A stretch of DNA of 64,000 nt from Cucumis sativus (Eukaryota; Streptophyta; Magnoliopsida; Cucurbitales; Cucurbitaceae): assembly GCF_000004075.3 (NCBI RefSeq), contig NC_026658.2, positions 23,424,075 through 23,488,074 on the forward strand, given 5' to 3'. The first letter of the stretch is position 1; each line of letters opens with the position of its first letter. The translations under genes were made by a program, and so were the position numbers. The notes beneath the pieces are model-generated. The model made no database searches and was not told where the DNA came from. It saw only the letters and a list, made by a program, of their open reading frames with translations. Shown here in pieces: positions 1-10,349 of this stretch.

Positions 1-882
1 TTTCACATATATGATATCGGGTCTCATCCAAGCTGCACATTGAGTTATGTTCTTTCTTGACTTGTTTCCAAGCCTACCCATCAAGCTCCATTTATCCAAC
101 CTTTCTTTACCAGATTCAAGTACAACCTCTGCAATCAAAGTCCATTGCTGCCAAGGCAGCTCTGAGATTCTCCACCGTGGGTGTCTCACGAACACCCAAA
201 AGTAACGAAATCCTTTGCTCTTGTCCATCCTCTGCAATCCCGTGCTGAAATCAGCAGCCATTTCTGATTGCTCAATCTTCTCCCACTCCTCATGATCCTT
301 AACCTCACTGATAATCGTAACTCGTTCATCCGTGAACCGCCCACGAATCGGCTCGCCGACGACGACTCCACGCCACGAGTAGGGGCCGAACTCGCCGTAC
401 TTGTACCAATCGTAGGGATGGCGTAGATTCGGGTCATCTTTCTCCATGAATCGAACCATACGATCGTAGCCAAGGCCAATCTGTTGAAGCTCATCCTCAC
501 TGAAGTTATCCGCGTAATTTCTGTTCGACTTCTTGCGACGGTAGAAATGGGACTCGGCGAGCTTCTGGGTTTTACGGCGGGCATTATCCCTGAGTTTCCG
601 TCGGAAATCGGCGTTGCCTTCAATCCGGCCGGGAGAGGGGCCTCCAGGTTTTTTCTTGCTCCGGCCGGCATGGGTACGAATGTCCGGGCGTGAGAAAAGG
701 GAAATTTGGTAAGGATATGAGATACCGGAAATGATGGAAAGAGGTTTATAATAATGGGTGTGATGGGGTTTAAGGGTTAGGGTTTGAAGAAGGGGATTGG
801 AGAATGGTGTGAGGGAGGTGGAGTTGAGAAATGGAGAAGAAGGGTTTAGGGTTTTAGGGGGAGGGAATGGGGAAGTAGCCAT
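1..882 (-). CDS. Plastid-targeted conserved plant protein, 5' part (cut by window edge)
   Basis: An open frame of 294 codons runs from an ATG at 882-880 to the window edge with no stop, so the gene is partial at its 3' end. The first ~70 residues are rich in Ser, Thr and Pro and poor in acidic residues, as in a chloroplast transit peptide. A basic stretch with KKPGG and RRKTQK-like runs follows, then a well-folded part with motifs such as HPYDWYKYGEFGPYSWRG, a charged SEVKDHEEWEKIE stretch, FVRHPRWRISELPWQQWT and LDKWSLMGRLGNK. I recognise the style of a conserved land-plant plastid protein but cannot name the family. Long forward-reading frames across the same bases are shadows. It lies head-to-head with the RAB3GAP-like gene, 548 bp between start codons. 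The frame and start are well supported; the function is unknown. Confidence 0.72.
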   Translation of the reverse strand, partial: MATSPFPPPKTLNPSSPFLNSTSLTPFSNPLLQTLTLKPHHTHYYKPLSIISGISYPYQISLFSRPDIRTHAGRSKKKPGGPSPGRIEGNADFRRKLRDNARRKTQKLAESHFYRRKKSNRNYADNFSEDELQQIGLGYDRMVRFMEKDDPNLRHPYDWYKYGEFGPYSWRGVVVGEPIRGRFTDERVTIISEVKDHEEWEKIEQSEMAADFSTGLQRMDKSKGFRYFWVFVRHPRWRISELPWQQWTLIAEVVLESGKERLDKWSLMGRLGNKSRKNITQCAAWMRPDIIYVK

Positions 883-1430
883 TGGAACATTCAATCAAGG
901 GACTCAATGAAGAAGATAACATTAATGTGTGTCTATGTATGATACCATATTTAGGGAAGGAGCCTCGGCCTCGGCCTATACCACAATGACTTCTAAGTTA
1001 ATAGAAAATAATCATTTTTCATTTAGTTTGTGTTAAATTTTAATTTAGTGTAGTTTGAGAAAGAAGTTAATAAATACATAAATAATAGAAATTATAACAT
1101 TTACATAACAAAATAATATTAGATTGTAGGTAGAGTAAATGTTAAACGTAACAAATGAAGATTTTGAAATAATGTTGATTATAGTTAATCAGAGAATTAT
1201 AAATATATATTTATTTGGAAAAAGAAATTAGAAGTTAAATTAAAAGGATTACACATTGTGTAGTGCTTCGGAGTTTAGATTTGGGACTACGAATAAGACG
1301 CGTGTTTCTCAGGCACGTTTCTTCGTCCAAAAGTTTGTCAAATTCGATCTCTTTCCACTCAATTCTTCATGGGTTTCTTTCAATTTCATCTCCATTAAGC
1401 CATAGGGATTCAAGTTCCTTTTTTCCGGCA
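883..1430. promoter_or_regulatory. Shared divergent intergenic/promoter region
   Basis: This 548 bp lies between two start codons that point away from each other: the plastid-protein gene on the minus strand and the RAB3GAP-like gene on the plus strand. It must hold both 5' UTRs and both core promoters. The middle (about 1000-1250) is very AT-rich. I see no convincing TATA box for either gene, only AT-rich stretches. A frame open from 1263 begins with GTG, not ATG, so it does not move the start of the plus-strand gene. Confidence 0.55.
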
Positions 1431-4400
1431 ATGGCGAGACGAACCTTCACGACCGAGTTAGGCTGCATAGCTTGCGAGGACCTTGCCGATTTTGGCGCTG
1501 GAAAGGAAGGCTGGCTCGTCGACAGCCCCAATCTACTCTGTGCTCTTGATTCCCACTCTCTCGCGCTCGCCAATCGATCTATCATTCTTGTTCTTGGTTG
1601 GTCCGGTTCCGATGGATATCCACTGAAGATCAGGCCCTCTGATTTGTCTCCGATCGAAGCGGAGTACATTTCCGCTTTAGAATGGTTGGTGTTAGATGAA
1701 ATTAAGGTGATTTTGGTCGGGACTTCTTGTGGGTATTTTCTGATTTACTCCCTACGTGGAGATTTGATTCTCAAACAGGTATCTTGTTAATCTCTTTTGT
1801 CCCTTTTCATTGTTTTGATATGTTGTTTTCATCATCAGAAAAGCTGAAAGGGGGAATTAAAATCTAATAAACTTTCACGGGATCACTGTTCTTAAATCCA
1901 TGAAAAAAATCAAAATCTGATTTCTAGGAAAGGAAGGAATTGTTTGATTAAGAAAGTACTATAATTTAGTTCACAACTGTTTTAAGAAGCGTATTCGCTT
2001 AAGATGTATAATTATCGAACCTTTCTTGTTGGTGGCTCCTTTTTGTGGGTTTTTGCCGCACATTCTTCCATTTCTCTCTCAATGGAAGTTTCTCATTAAA
2101 AGAAAGATGTATAATTATGGAAGTACTTGTAGGTTTTGTTATGATCTTTTACCTGGAAAGATGATAATGGAATGGTAGATGCTCTAATTATTTGACACCC
2201 TATCGGTAGTTTAAAATCCCGATGCTAATATGATTCTTGGCCTTCATTTGGTTTTATTGGTAGTTTACCAGGGTTTATATCTTTAAGACTTCACAAAATT
2301 TGCAATTGCCTAATATTATTTGAGGAATATATTTGGATTCATGTATCTATGGGGAAAAAAAGTAAAAGGAGAGATAACATCTCAACTAAGTACGCTTCAA
2401 GTTAAAACCTTAGTTTAGGTAAATGTGAGCGCAAGATGATTTTCTACTGCAAATGCCTGGGAGTAAAACATATCCAATTGTCAATCCTCCTCCTGCAAAT
2501 ATGGAATGCAAAATATTTGGTTATTGACTTGGAATTTTATTCATTTAAATACAGTCTTCGTTGTTAATATAAGCAATGCAACTATGTTAGTCTAGATACA
2601 AACATTACAAACTTGCAAAATTTTGTATTCTCGTTACTGGAAACTTGATTTTTTATGACACAATATATGACTCCATTTTTTTTTTCTAAATTCTGATGGA
2701 ATTTATTGCCAATTTGTGGCCTTTTAGATGATCCATCCTGGAAGAATTCTAAAGATTAGGGTTCATGGTTCGAAGAGAGATTTATCCCATGGATCTTCTT
2801 TGGAGGAGGTTTCGATAGCTATGCCAGGTGTAATTGCTCGAATTGAAGGATCTGATATTCAGGTTCTTGCTACCACTTTTTAATTGCTAATCTTGAAAAT
2901 ATGAATTTTATCTTGGAAAACAGTGAAGATTTAGATTATTGTGCTGCTTTTTCTTGGGATTTATGGATTGTGCTGTTGAGTGAGCTATAGTCGTCCATGT
3001 TCATAATTCATTATTTTTCTTTTTTGAGAACTCTGATGTTAGTCTCTACATCCATATTCGTTCTTTGTTATTACCTCTGTGCTTCAACTTATATTGCCTC
3101 TGCCTTTATGGATGATTTATTTTGGACTACTTTAACATGGCCTACATGCTTTGGTCACAGAATACACTACAAAAATGGTTTCAAGAATCAAGTTCACAGT
3201 TTTGGGATCCAAAATCACACCAACGGGATATGAATGATTCTGAAAATTCAGTTGAAAAGTTAGCTTACCAAGTATGGAATGTCAGCAAATACGGTGCTTG
3301 TGCAGATGCAGCAATCACTGGTGTTATGCCTCCTCCATTGATGGAACTCCAGGTAAAGAGATAATTTCTTTATTTCGTTGGAAAAACTTGGAGATTGTTC
3401 TAGGAGCAGTGCTTATGCCGTGGAAGCTCTCTGAAATTATTCTGGTATTTGAATTCAGCTGCTTTTATTGTTGGGCAGTCAAGTGAACGTTATTTTTGTG
3501 CAGTCACTGTTGGAGAGGATGCTGTTATTTCAGCATTCAGGTCAGGTTGTCTGGTCTTTTGCTATTTTTGATTCTCAAGTTCTTGTGTGAAATGTAACTT
3601 TAATCCCTGAGATAAAAAGTATTATATTTGAATCTTGTCAATTATTGTGACATTTTGTTTACTTTGTATGGTGGCATCATGTGAAAAGACTTTCTGAAGA
3701 CAAGAGCCGGTCTTTAGTGGGAGCCATTTTATCAAAAGTTGTCCCTGCAACATTTTCAACAATAGCTTCATTTTCAAAAATGATTTGGCGAAGTGAACCA
3801 AAAACATCTAAAAAGCCAGATGCGAAGGGTCAAGCTTTTGCTCGAGGTGCGAATAGTTGGTTGCAAATTGCAATATTTAATCAAGTATTGTGTTCCTAAG
3901 ATTCTATGTTTTGTTTAGCTGGATTTCCTGTCTAATTCTTTTGTCAAGCAAGCTTGACATGCAAAGATATCAAAGTTTTCTATTGGTCATTGTGAAAAGA
4001 TAGCCAGCTTTAAGCATCTAAAAAGTTAAATACTAACCTCATCATTTATTGTTGTTTTAAAGTTTTCTTACTACGCATTCTATTCATCTTTAGTTCAAGT
4101 GCAAACTTCTGCTCATTAGGGCTTTCTTTTTCTTTTTTTTCTTTTATTTTATTTATCTTTGTAAGACCTGAGATTATTATCGTGGGGGCTTAAGTAGAGA
4201 AATTTGATGGACACTTTTCAATTTCTTGAGTTGTACGATAAAGATGCAATTTTCATATGATATAAATATATCTGGATCTTGAGTTCACGTCACTGTTAGT
4301 GTTCTAACAACTATGCATCAGCTATTGTACTATTTTTACAAAATTTTTAGGAACTTCTTGGCATCATGATTGCTGCAGCCTCTCCTTTGACGTGCTTAAA

Positions 4401-5622
4401 GGACCATCCGAGAAAGGGTGAGAAACTGACTTTGTCACCAAGCGGTACACTGGCAGCGATTACAGATTCATTGGGTCGAATACTGCTTCTAGACACCCAG
4501 GCACTTGTGGTGGTGCGACTATGGAAGGTCATCTTTTGAACTTCAATGATTTAAAGTAAACTCACTTCCATCACTTGGCCCCCTCTTTCTTCTAAACAAA
4601 CTCTTCTAAATAAATTACAGGGATATCGTGATGCCAACTGTTTGTTCATGGAGATGCTAGTCAATAGAGATACTGCATCATCAAGTTCTAATTCCATGGA
4701 TTATGAACCCGCAAAAAATGATTACTGCTTGTGTTTGGCTATTCATGCACCAAGAAAGGGGATAGTTGAGGTACTCTTTACCACTCACTAATCGAGTTCT
4801 ATTTACATTTGTTCAAAGTTTCTTCATCTTATCTTTTGAACACTATTGACTACCAACTATTGCTTGGTCTTCCCCATGTCAATATGATTTTGCACCATTA
4901 GTAGATAAAACACAACCATCTAATAGGAACTCAGATATATCAAAAGATAAAAGGATAACCAAACTATAAGATAAACCCAGTGTTTGATGTACGTGGACCC
5001 TCCCTCTTTTGAGATCTCTCTTAGTCCTGAATCAATCACCAAAACAATACCTACCTCCTTTCTCACTCCTATATTTATTACCAAACTTTCCGAACAAATT
5101 TCGTAATAAATTACTAACACACTTCTAATACCTACCAATATCCCTATTTCTATCCAAATAACATTCTTATCACCTTCTTAGTTAAGGGATATTGTTAACT
5201 TGGTTACTCTTAGCTAATAGCAAATGAAAACAACCAATGCAAGGAGTTGATCCACCACGCTAGAGTAAATATGAAACTTTCCTAGGAAGATCTCTTGAGG
5301 AAGAAAAAATATAATCTTTTTATTTATAATTCTGCATTGAATGCAAGCAACAGAGCAAAAGTGCAAAAGTTCAAAAGTTGCATGTATATATTAGTTACCA
5401 TTTCTCTGTGGAATTTTGTTAAATGATTTCTGTGATCTGCGGCAGATATGGCAGATGAGAACGGGGCGTCGTCTCCGAACCATTCGATGTACAAAGGGTA
5501 GCAAACTACTACAACCTTCCTTCAGGCTTGGATCGTCCATGGATTCCCCTTATGTTCCATTGGAAGTTTTCTTATTAAACGGAGATTCTGGTCAGATTTG
5601 TGTTATAAACCGAACCCTTTGA
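1431..5622 (+). CDS. RAB3GAP non-catalytic subunit N-domain-like protein (8 exons)
   Basis: Coding exons: 1431-1778, 2728-2862, 3161-3352, 3479-3540, 3689-3846, 4379-4527, 4621-4770, 5446-5622. All introns are GT-AG, phases are consistent, and the join gives 456 residues. The protein starts MARRTFTTELGCIACEDL and carries blocks typical of the Rab3GAP regulatory-subunit N-terminal domain: YCAVTVGEDAVIS-like (here FCAVTVGEDAVISAF), LSPSGTLAAITDSLGRILLLD, VVRLWKGYRDANC and a C-terminal NGDSGQICVINRTL. In animals this subunit pairs with a catalytic partner to regulate Rab18/Rab3 at ER and vesicle membranes. From memory, plant versions are short and contain only the N-terminal beta-propeller-like domain, which fits this length. 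The ATG at 1431 was chosen because the upstream in-frame extension has only a GTG start. The role in plants is inferred from family membership. Confidence 0.88.
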
Positions 5623-7079
5623 TCAACTTTGAAACTGTATGATTTTCTCATTTCTTGATAGTGAAAAATAAAGCATTATATCATTTGGTCTGCTGAAGAT
5701 CTGTATCTCTTTCTCTAGCGTAATTTTGATTTGTTCATTTAATCTATAGCCGATCCGATCTAAAAATTTGTTGGGAATGATTTCTCAAGTGTTCAAAAAT
5801 ATTTTTAATGAAAATAAAAATGTTTAAAAAAATCAGGTTTATTATTCTCCTCAAATAAGAGGGGAAAAAAGAAAAGAAACCAAAAAGTCAGGTCTATTAT
5901 AAAGTTTATTGTAGCAATTTGTTTTGGAAGGGTAATTTATTTGATTAAATGAGATAAACCTCAATCATTTTTTACTACAATTATTTTAGGATAAAAAAAT
6001 ACCAAAAATGTTTTAGTTAACACGCGATTAATTGATCATTTAAATCCATACCAATATCTAATGTTGGACACAATCTTGAACATTATCGGTTTTATAAGCT
6101 TTAGTTGTAAATATTTTGATATTTTGTTATATTTATGATTATGAAAATTTTCCATTATTTTAATAAATGAATATATAAATTGAAACTTACCGAGGCAAAT
6201 GAATATGTGGGGTGAGGTTGATGAGATTACAAAATTTGATATCTTGAAATTTAAATTTATTATACTATGCAACTCAGCAAAATATTCCTTAGAAGTGAAA
6301 CTATGATATATATTATTTTACAAGTTTACGAAATGCAATAATAATAATAAACGGGTTAAGAGTTGTATTAATTTTCAAGTTGTAATATAACTTAACAAAC
6401 CTTTTTTTAGAAAAAATTATCAATCATAATTGAATACGAGTTCAAAGAACTGTTAAGGCTCGAGTTTTGATTGCCATAGATACTTTTTTATACAAAATAA
6501 AATCAAACAATAAAAGAGGGTAGAATGTATTTAGAAACTTTTGTTTTTGTTTTTGTTTTTTTTCAATAAAATAACATTATAAATGGAAAAATGGTGAAAA
6601 TAATTTTAAATATAGCATAATAAACAAAAGAAGAAAATGTGGTTTTTATGGTGAGGAATGAAGCTAAGCTAAGACTACAGGTTTCGTTAATAAAATGACA
6701 TAAAGAAAGAATTGAAACAGTTATCAAAATAAAGTAAAAAAATGTGTGTATATATAGAAGGTGAGAGATAAAGAAAAGAAGTTAGTTGAAACTAAGAGTT
6801 AATTAGTTTATTATACACAAATTTAGATCTGTTTTAAGTTTTAAGAGCTAAAGTTTTTGTGGTTTCCCAATAAATGTTTCAATTACTTAGGGAGAATAAA
6901 TGGATGAAATAGGAAGTGAAATGAATACCAACTCATAGCAATTAGCCATATTGTTGTTAGGTCAAGGAGTCTATTAGTTTAGTCATTGGTTGGATACACT
7001 GTGTTTCTTCCAAATTCACCATCCTTATAAACATTACCCAAACCACAACACTCACAATCCCCACACTGATCCCCCATTA
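5623..7079. other. Intergenic: RAB3GAP-like 3' UTR and PNGase A-like promoter
   Basis: AT-rich DNA without a supportable gene. It holds the 3' UTR of the upstream gene and the promoter of the downstream one. A TTTTTG-type tract lies near 6540-6565. TATA-like stretches occur near 6747-6757 and 7023-7031; the second would leave a very short leader. Short open frames here look like chance. Confidence 0.5.
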
Positions 7080-8948
7080 ATGGCTTCTTCATTTCTACTT
7101 CTTATTTCTCTTCTTCTTCTTCTTCTTCTTCTCCTTCCCTTTCACTCCAATGCCAATCTTCACAAAACCAGGCTCCGCCGATCGGATCTCTTCTCCGAGC
7201 CCGACGTCACCACAACCGCCGACCACTCTACTCCACCTACGGTCTTCTTCGAAGTATCCAAGCCCATTGTTACGCCCAAGTCTAAACCATGCTCTCTCCT
7301 CCTTCTTCACCACGATTTTGCCTTCACTTATGGAAAGCCTCCCGTTCTAGCGGATTATACTCCTCCTTCTCATTGCTCCTTTACTAAATTTTCCAAGATT
7401 GTGCTTGAATGGAAGGCGACTTGTCGAGGGAGGCAATTCGATCGTATCTTTGGCGTTTGGCTTGGCGGCGTTGAGATTCTTCGGAGTTGCACGGCGGAGC
7501 CTAGAGCTACGGGGATTGTTTGGACGGTTCAGAAGGATATTACGAGGTATAGTTCGTTGCTTTCGAAGAATCAAACTCTGGCTGTTTATTTGGGAAATCT
7601 TGTTGATAAGACCTATACTGGGATATACAATGTTAAGATTCGTATTCACTTTTATCCTGAAGAGGAAGGTTTTGGTGGTAATGGAGTGTATTCTCAAAAG
7701 TTAGGGTCTGCTTATGATTCTGATTCTAGGGCTGATTTAATTTTACCCATTTCTCGGAATTTGCCATTGAATGATGGGTTGTGGTTTGAAGTTCAGAATT
7801 CAACTGATGTTGAGTTCAAAGAATTTGAAATACCCCAAAATGTTTACAGGGCTGTGTTGGAAGTTTATGTGTCTTTTCATGAGAATGATGAGTTTTGGTA
7901 TTCAAACCTTCCAAATGATTATATTATTGCAAATAATCTTACTGATACACCTGGAAATGGGCCTTTTAGGGAGGTCTTAGTTGATCTCGATGGTGAGATT
8001 GTTGGTGCTGTTTGGCCTTTTACTGTTATCTATACAGGTGGTGTGAATCCTCTTCTTTGGAGGCCAATTTCTGGAATTGGGTCCTTCAATCTACCCTCTT
8101 ATGACATAGAACTCACACCATTTTTAGGCAATTTGTTAGATGGAAAGGTTCATAACTTTGGGTTTAGGGTCACCCATGCCTTAAATGTTTGGTTCATCAA
8201 TGCAAATCTCCATCTTTGGTTGGATGATAACTCTGTAAAAACCGAAGCAAAGCTTTTGAATCATATCGTCTCGTCCCCTTCCATGTCTCAGGATTTGAAC
8301 TTTACAGGTCCAGATGGAACATTCTTGACAAAGGTAACTAGATCTGTATCATCAACTGGATGGGTGAAATCCTCTTTTGGAATCATCACTACTCTATCAA
8401 ATCAAGATCTTAGTTATAGTAATTCAATGACGATGGGTAATAATGGTAGCAGTCAAACTGTGAACCAGGAGATTCAATTCAATACTAGTGTTTATGCCAA
8501 GAAGGAATCTTCTCATGTTTATTCAGTCAAATCTCTCAAAACTTTTCCTCTTTACATGTACTCAAACACCAAAGATGAAGAAAATGGAAGTTACCAATCT
8601 ATAGCAAACCTGACATTGGGATTCAATGAGAAGAAGACAGATGGACTTGGAAAAGTTATCAGCTCTTTAAAGAATGTTCAAAATGGGCAGGGGTTAATAG
8701 TTGTGAAAGGTCATTTGGTGACAAGTGGGTTGGGAAGTACACAGCAAGACTACAGATATCACGATGATGTACAATGCTATTCAAGGAATATTAGTAGCTC
8801 TAACTACACCATTCTGCATGATAATGTAAAGAATACGTGTGGCGAAAAACAAAACTCCCCAGAAAGTTTAAGGTTTAGAAGATGGCCAATCCCTGCAAGA
8901 AGGGCTTTTCTAGATTCAAATTTGTTTGTTAATAATGGTCGTGTTTAG
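7080..8948 (+). CDS. Peptide-N-glycosidase A (PNGase A)-like secreted amidase
   Basis: Intronless gene encoding 622 residues. Family members cleave the amide bond between Asn and an N-glycan, releasing free N-glycans late in glycoprotein turnover; the almond enzyme is the type member. A signal peptide of about 25 residues with a run of nine leucines comes first. The PNGase A N-terminal domain follows, with CSLLLLHHDFAFTYGKPPV, IVLEWKATCRGRQFDRIFGVWLGGVEILR and WPFTVIYTGGVNPLLWRPI; a more variable C-terminal beta-rich half follows. Length matches plant homologues (about 590-620). The frame is open upstream to 6990, but that extension begins with TTG; the ATG at 7080 places the hydrophobic segment at the N-terminus as expected. 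Many N-X-S/T sequons fit a secreted or vacuolar protein. It converges on ALG9. Activity is inferred from the family. Confidence 0.92.
   Translation: MASSFLLLISLLLLLLLLLPFHSNANLHKTRLRRSDLFSEPDVTTTADHSTPPTVFFEVSKPIVTPKSKPCSLLLLHHDFAFTYGKPPVLADYTPPSHCSFTKFSKIVLEWKATCRGRQFDRIFGVWLGGVEILRSCTAEPRATGIVWTVQKDITRYSSLLSKNQTLAVYLGNLVDKTYTGIYNVKIRIHFYPEEEGFGGNGVYSQKLGSAYDSDSRADLILPISRNLPLNDGLWFEVQNSTDVEFKEFEIPQNVYRAVLEVYVSFHENDEFWYSNLPNDYIIANNLTDTPGNGPFREVLVDLDGEIVGAVWPFTVIYTGGVNPLLWRPISGIGSFNLPSYDIELTPFLGNLLDGKVHNFGFRVTHALNVWFINANLHLWLDDNSVKTEAKLLNHIVSSPSMSQDLNFTGPDGTFLTKVTRSVSSTGWVKSSFGIITTLSNQDLSYSNSMTMGNNGSSQTVNQEIQFNTSVYAKKESSHVYSVKSLKTFPLYMYSNTKDEENGSYQSIANLTLGFNEKKTDGLGKVISSLKNVQNGQGLIVVKGHLVTSGLGSTQQDYRYHDDVQCYSRNISSSNYTILHDNVKNTCGEKQNSPESLRFRRWPIPARRAFLDSNLFVNNGRV
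7110..7130 (+). repeat. (CTT)7 microsatellite in the signal peptide
   Basis: Seven CTT units lie inside the coding frame and encode part of the poly-leucine core of the PNGase A-like signal peptide. Changes in unit number would keep the frame and alter only the hydrophobic core length. Confidence 0.85.
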
Positions 8949-10349
8949 AATGATCTTGTTAATGATTAAGATGTCACGTCTGAAGACGAGGCTCCGCCAT
9001 GCAGCTAATCCTAATAAATATTCTCTTCTGCTCTCCTCTCTCTACAACTTCTCTAAGTTCTTAGATTTGTAGACCAAATAAAAGTCTCTCTCTCTAAGTT
9101 AACAAATTTTGTTTTTTAGTTACTATTAGCTTTGTGGGTATTTGTTTGCTATGAGAAAGTAAAATGGATTTTCTTAAGTATTCAAATTATTAAAAGCTTA
9201 CATCCTAAATTTTCACATTAGTTTCTAAACTTTTCTCTAATTTTATTTATATTTCATTAAATAACATGACTATTAAAAATGTTTTATTTATAAAATATTG
9301 TAAATTTTAAATTTTATCAATATAGACAATAGAATTTTATAAACTTCTATCAAAGTTAGCTGTTGACATTGATTTGAAAATTAAAGCGTTCTTTTTACTC
9401 TTTGAAAATTTCAAAAGGTTTAGAATCCCTAATTTGTTTTCTTTGCGATCATTAATATAAACTTTTTGATCCACTTGACATCTACAACATAGTTTGCTTC
9501 GTCCACCTTTAAAACTCATGTTCATATCAACATATAATTACACATTAATTAAACAGAAAATTTTGAAATTTTACCCACAACTTATACTTGATTCGGATAG
9601 TTGACTTTTATTTATTCTAAAAAAAAAAGTTCATCGAAACGGACTTAGATTCTTATCATATTTCAATTTCAACTAAAAATGTGTCCATATCTTCTCTCCC
9701 ATATTAAGTAAAAGAAAAACATAAGAACGTTGAGATACACAGACATAGTAACAAAGAAAAAAAAAATCTCAATATTCATCAGCTTTTGACAAAATCAATA
9801 GTAAAATAGCTATTTTGTTATCTCATTATTTTTCATTACAGATATTTGCTCGTTGATTTAATACAATTGAGATTAACGATCCCTAAAAGTGGTGAACTAA
9901 ATTGAAAATCAATTTACATAACAAGTTCTTATCAACTTTTTAAAACAAAAAATGTAATTTTTTGCCTACTTTAAAGGCTAAAAACAAAGTATGCCATAAT
10001 AGATATGGTTATGAAACGATTTAAGATTATGCCACATTATAGTTATCCAAGAAAATTAGTCTCATAACAAAACGATCTAAGATTTTAACTCATCTATGTA
10101 TATAACTCAACTAGTCTAGACATTATATATCTATATTAAAAGTTAGAGGTTCGATATCTACCTACGTTGCCGAACCCAGAAAAAGGATTTCAAATTTCTA
10201 CTGCTCAACAAATTACCTCCCCGATTCCGAAGAATTAATTTTTGGGGATAAAGATGAGGATGGAAAAATTCTCAGGAAACTCAGTTATAAGCTAATTTGG
10301 TCTCCAAAGTGGTAACAGAATGAGCAAGGCCAAGCTCCTAAGATGTGAA
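8949..10349. other. Convergent intergenic region (two 3' ends)
   Basis: Tail-to-tail spacer between the PNGase A-like gene (+) and ALG9 (-). An AATAAA at 9013-9018, 65 bases after the stop, is a plausible poly(A) signal for the first gene. The rest is AT-rich; a tRNA-like SINE remnant is listed separately. The slightly less AT-rich stretch just beyond the ALG9 stop (10180-10349) probably contains its 3' UTR. Confidence 0.5.
10095..10175 (+). mobile_element. Possible tRNA-derived SINE remnant
   Basis: An A-box-like TAACTCAACTAG at 10103-10114 is followed 33 bases later by a B-box-like GGTTCGATATC at 10148-10158. The order and spacing match an RNA polymerase III promoter in a tRNA-related SINE head. 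No cloverleaf with paired acceptor arms is evident, so a working tRNA gene is unlikely. Boundaries are approximate. Confidence 0.4.

Noticed and set aside
186..671. 161-codon minus-strand frame over the plastid-protein gene
   Set aside because: It is a shadow of the ATG-882 frame; it lacks protein-like motifs, while the other frame shows conserved blocks and runs uninterrupted.
1263..1430. 56-codon upstream extension of the RAB3GAP-like frame
   Set aside because: It begins with GTG and reads like 5' UTR; the family start MARRTFTTEL matches the ATG at 1431.
10103..10158. Functional tRNA gene
   Set aside because: A and B boxes are present but no paired acceptor stem, anticodon loop or CCA-side pairing could be drawn.
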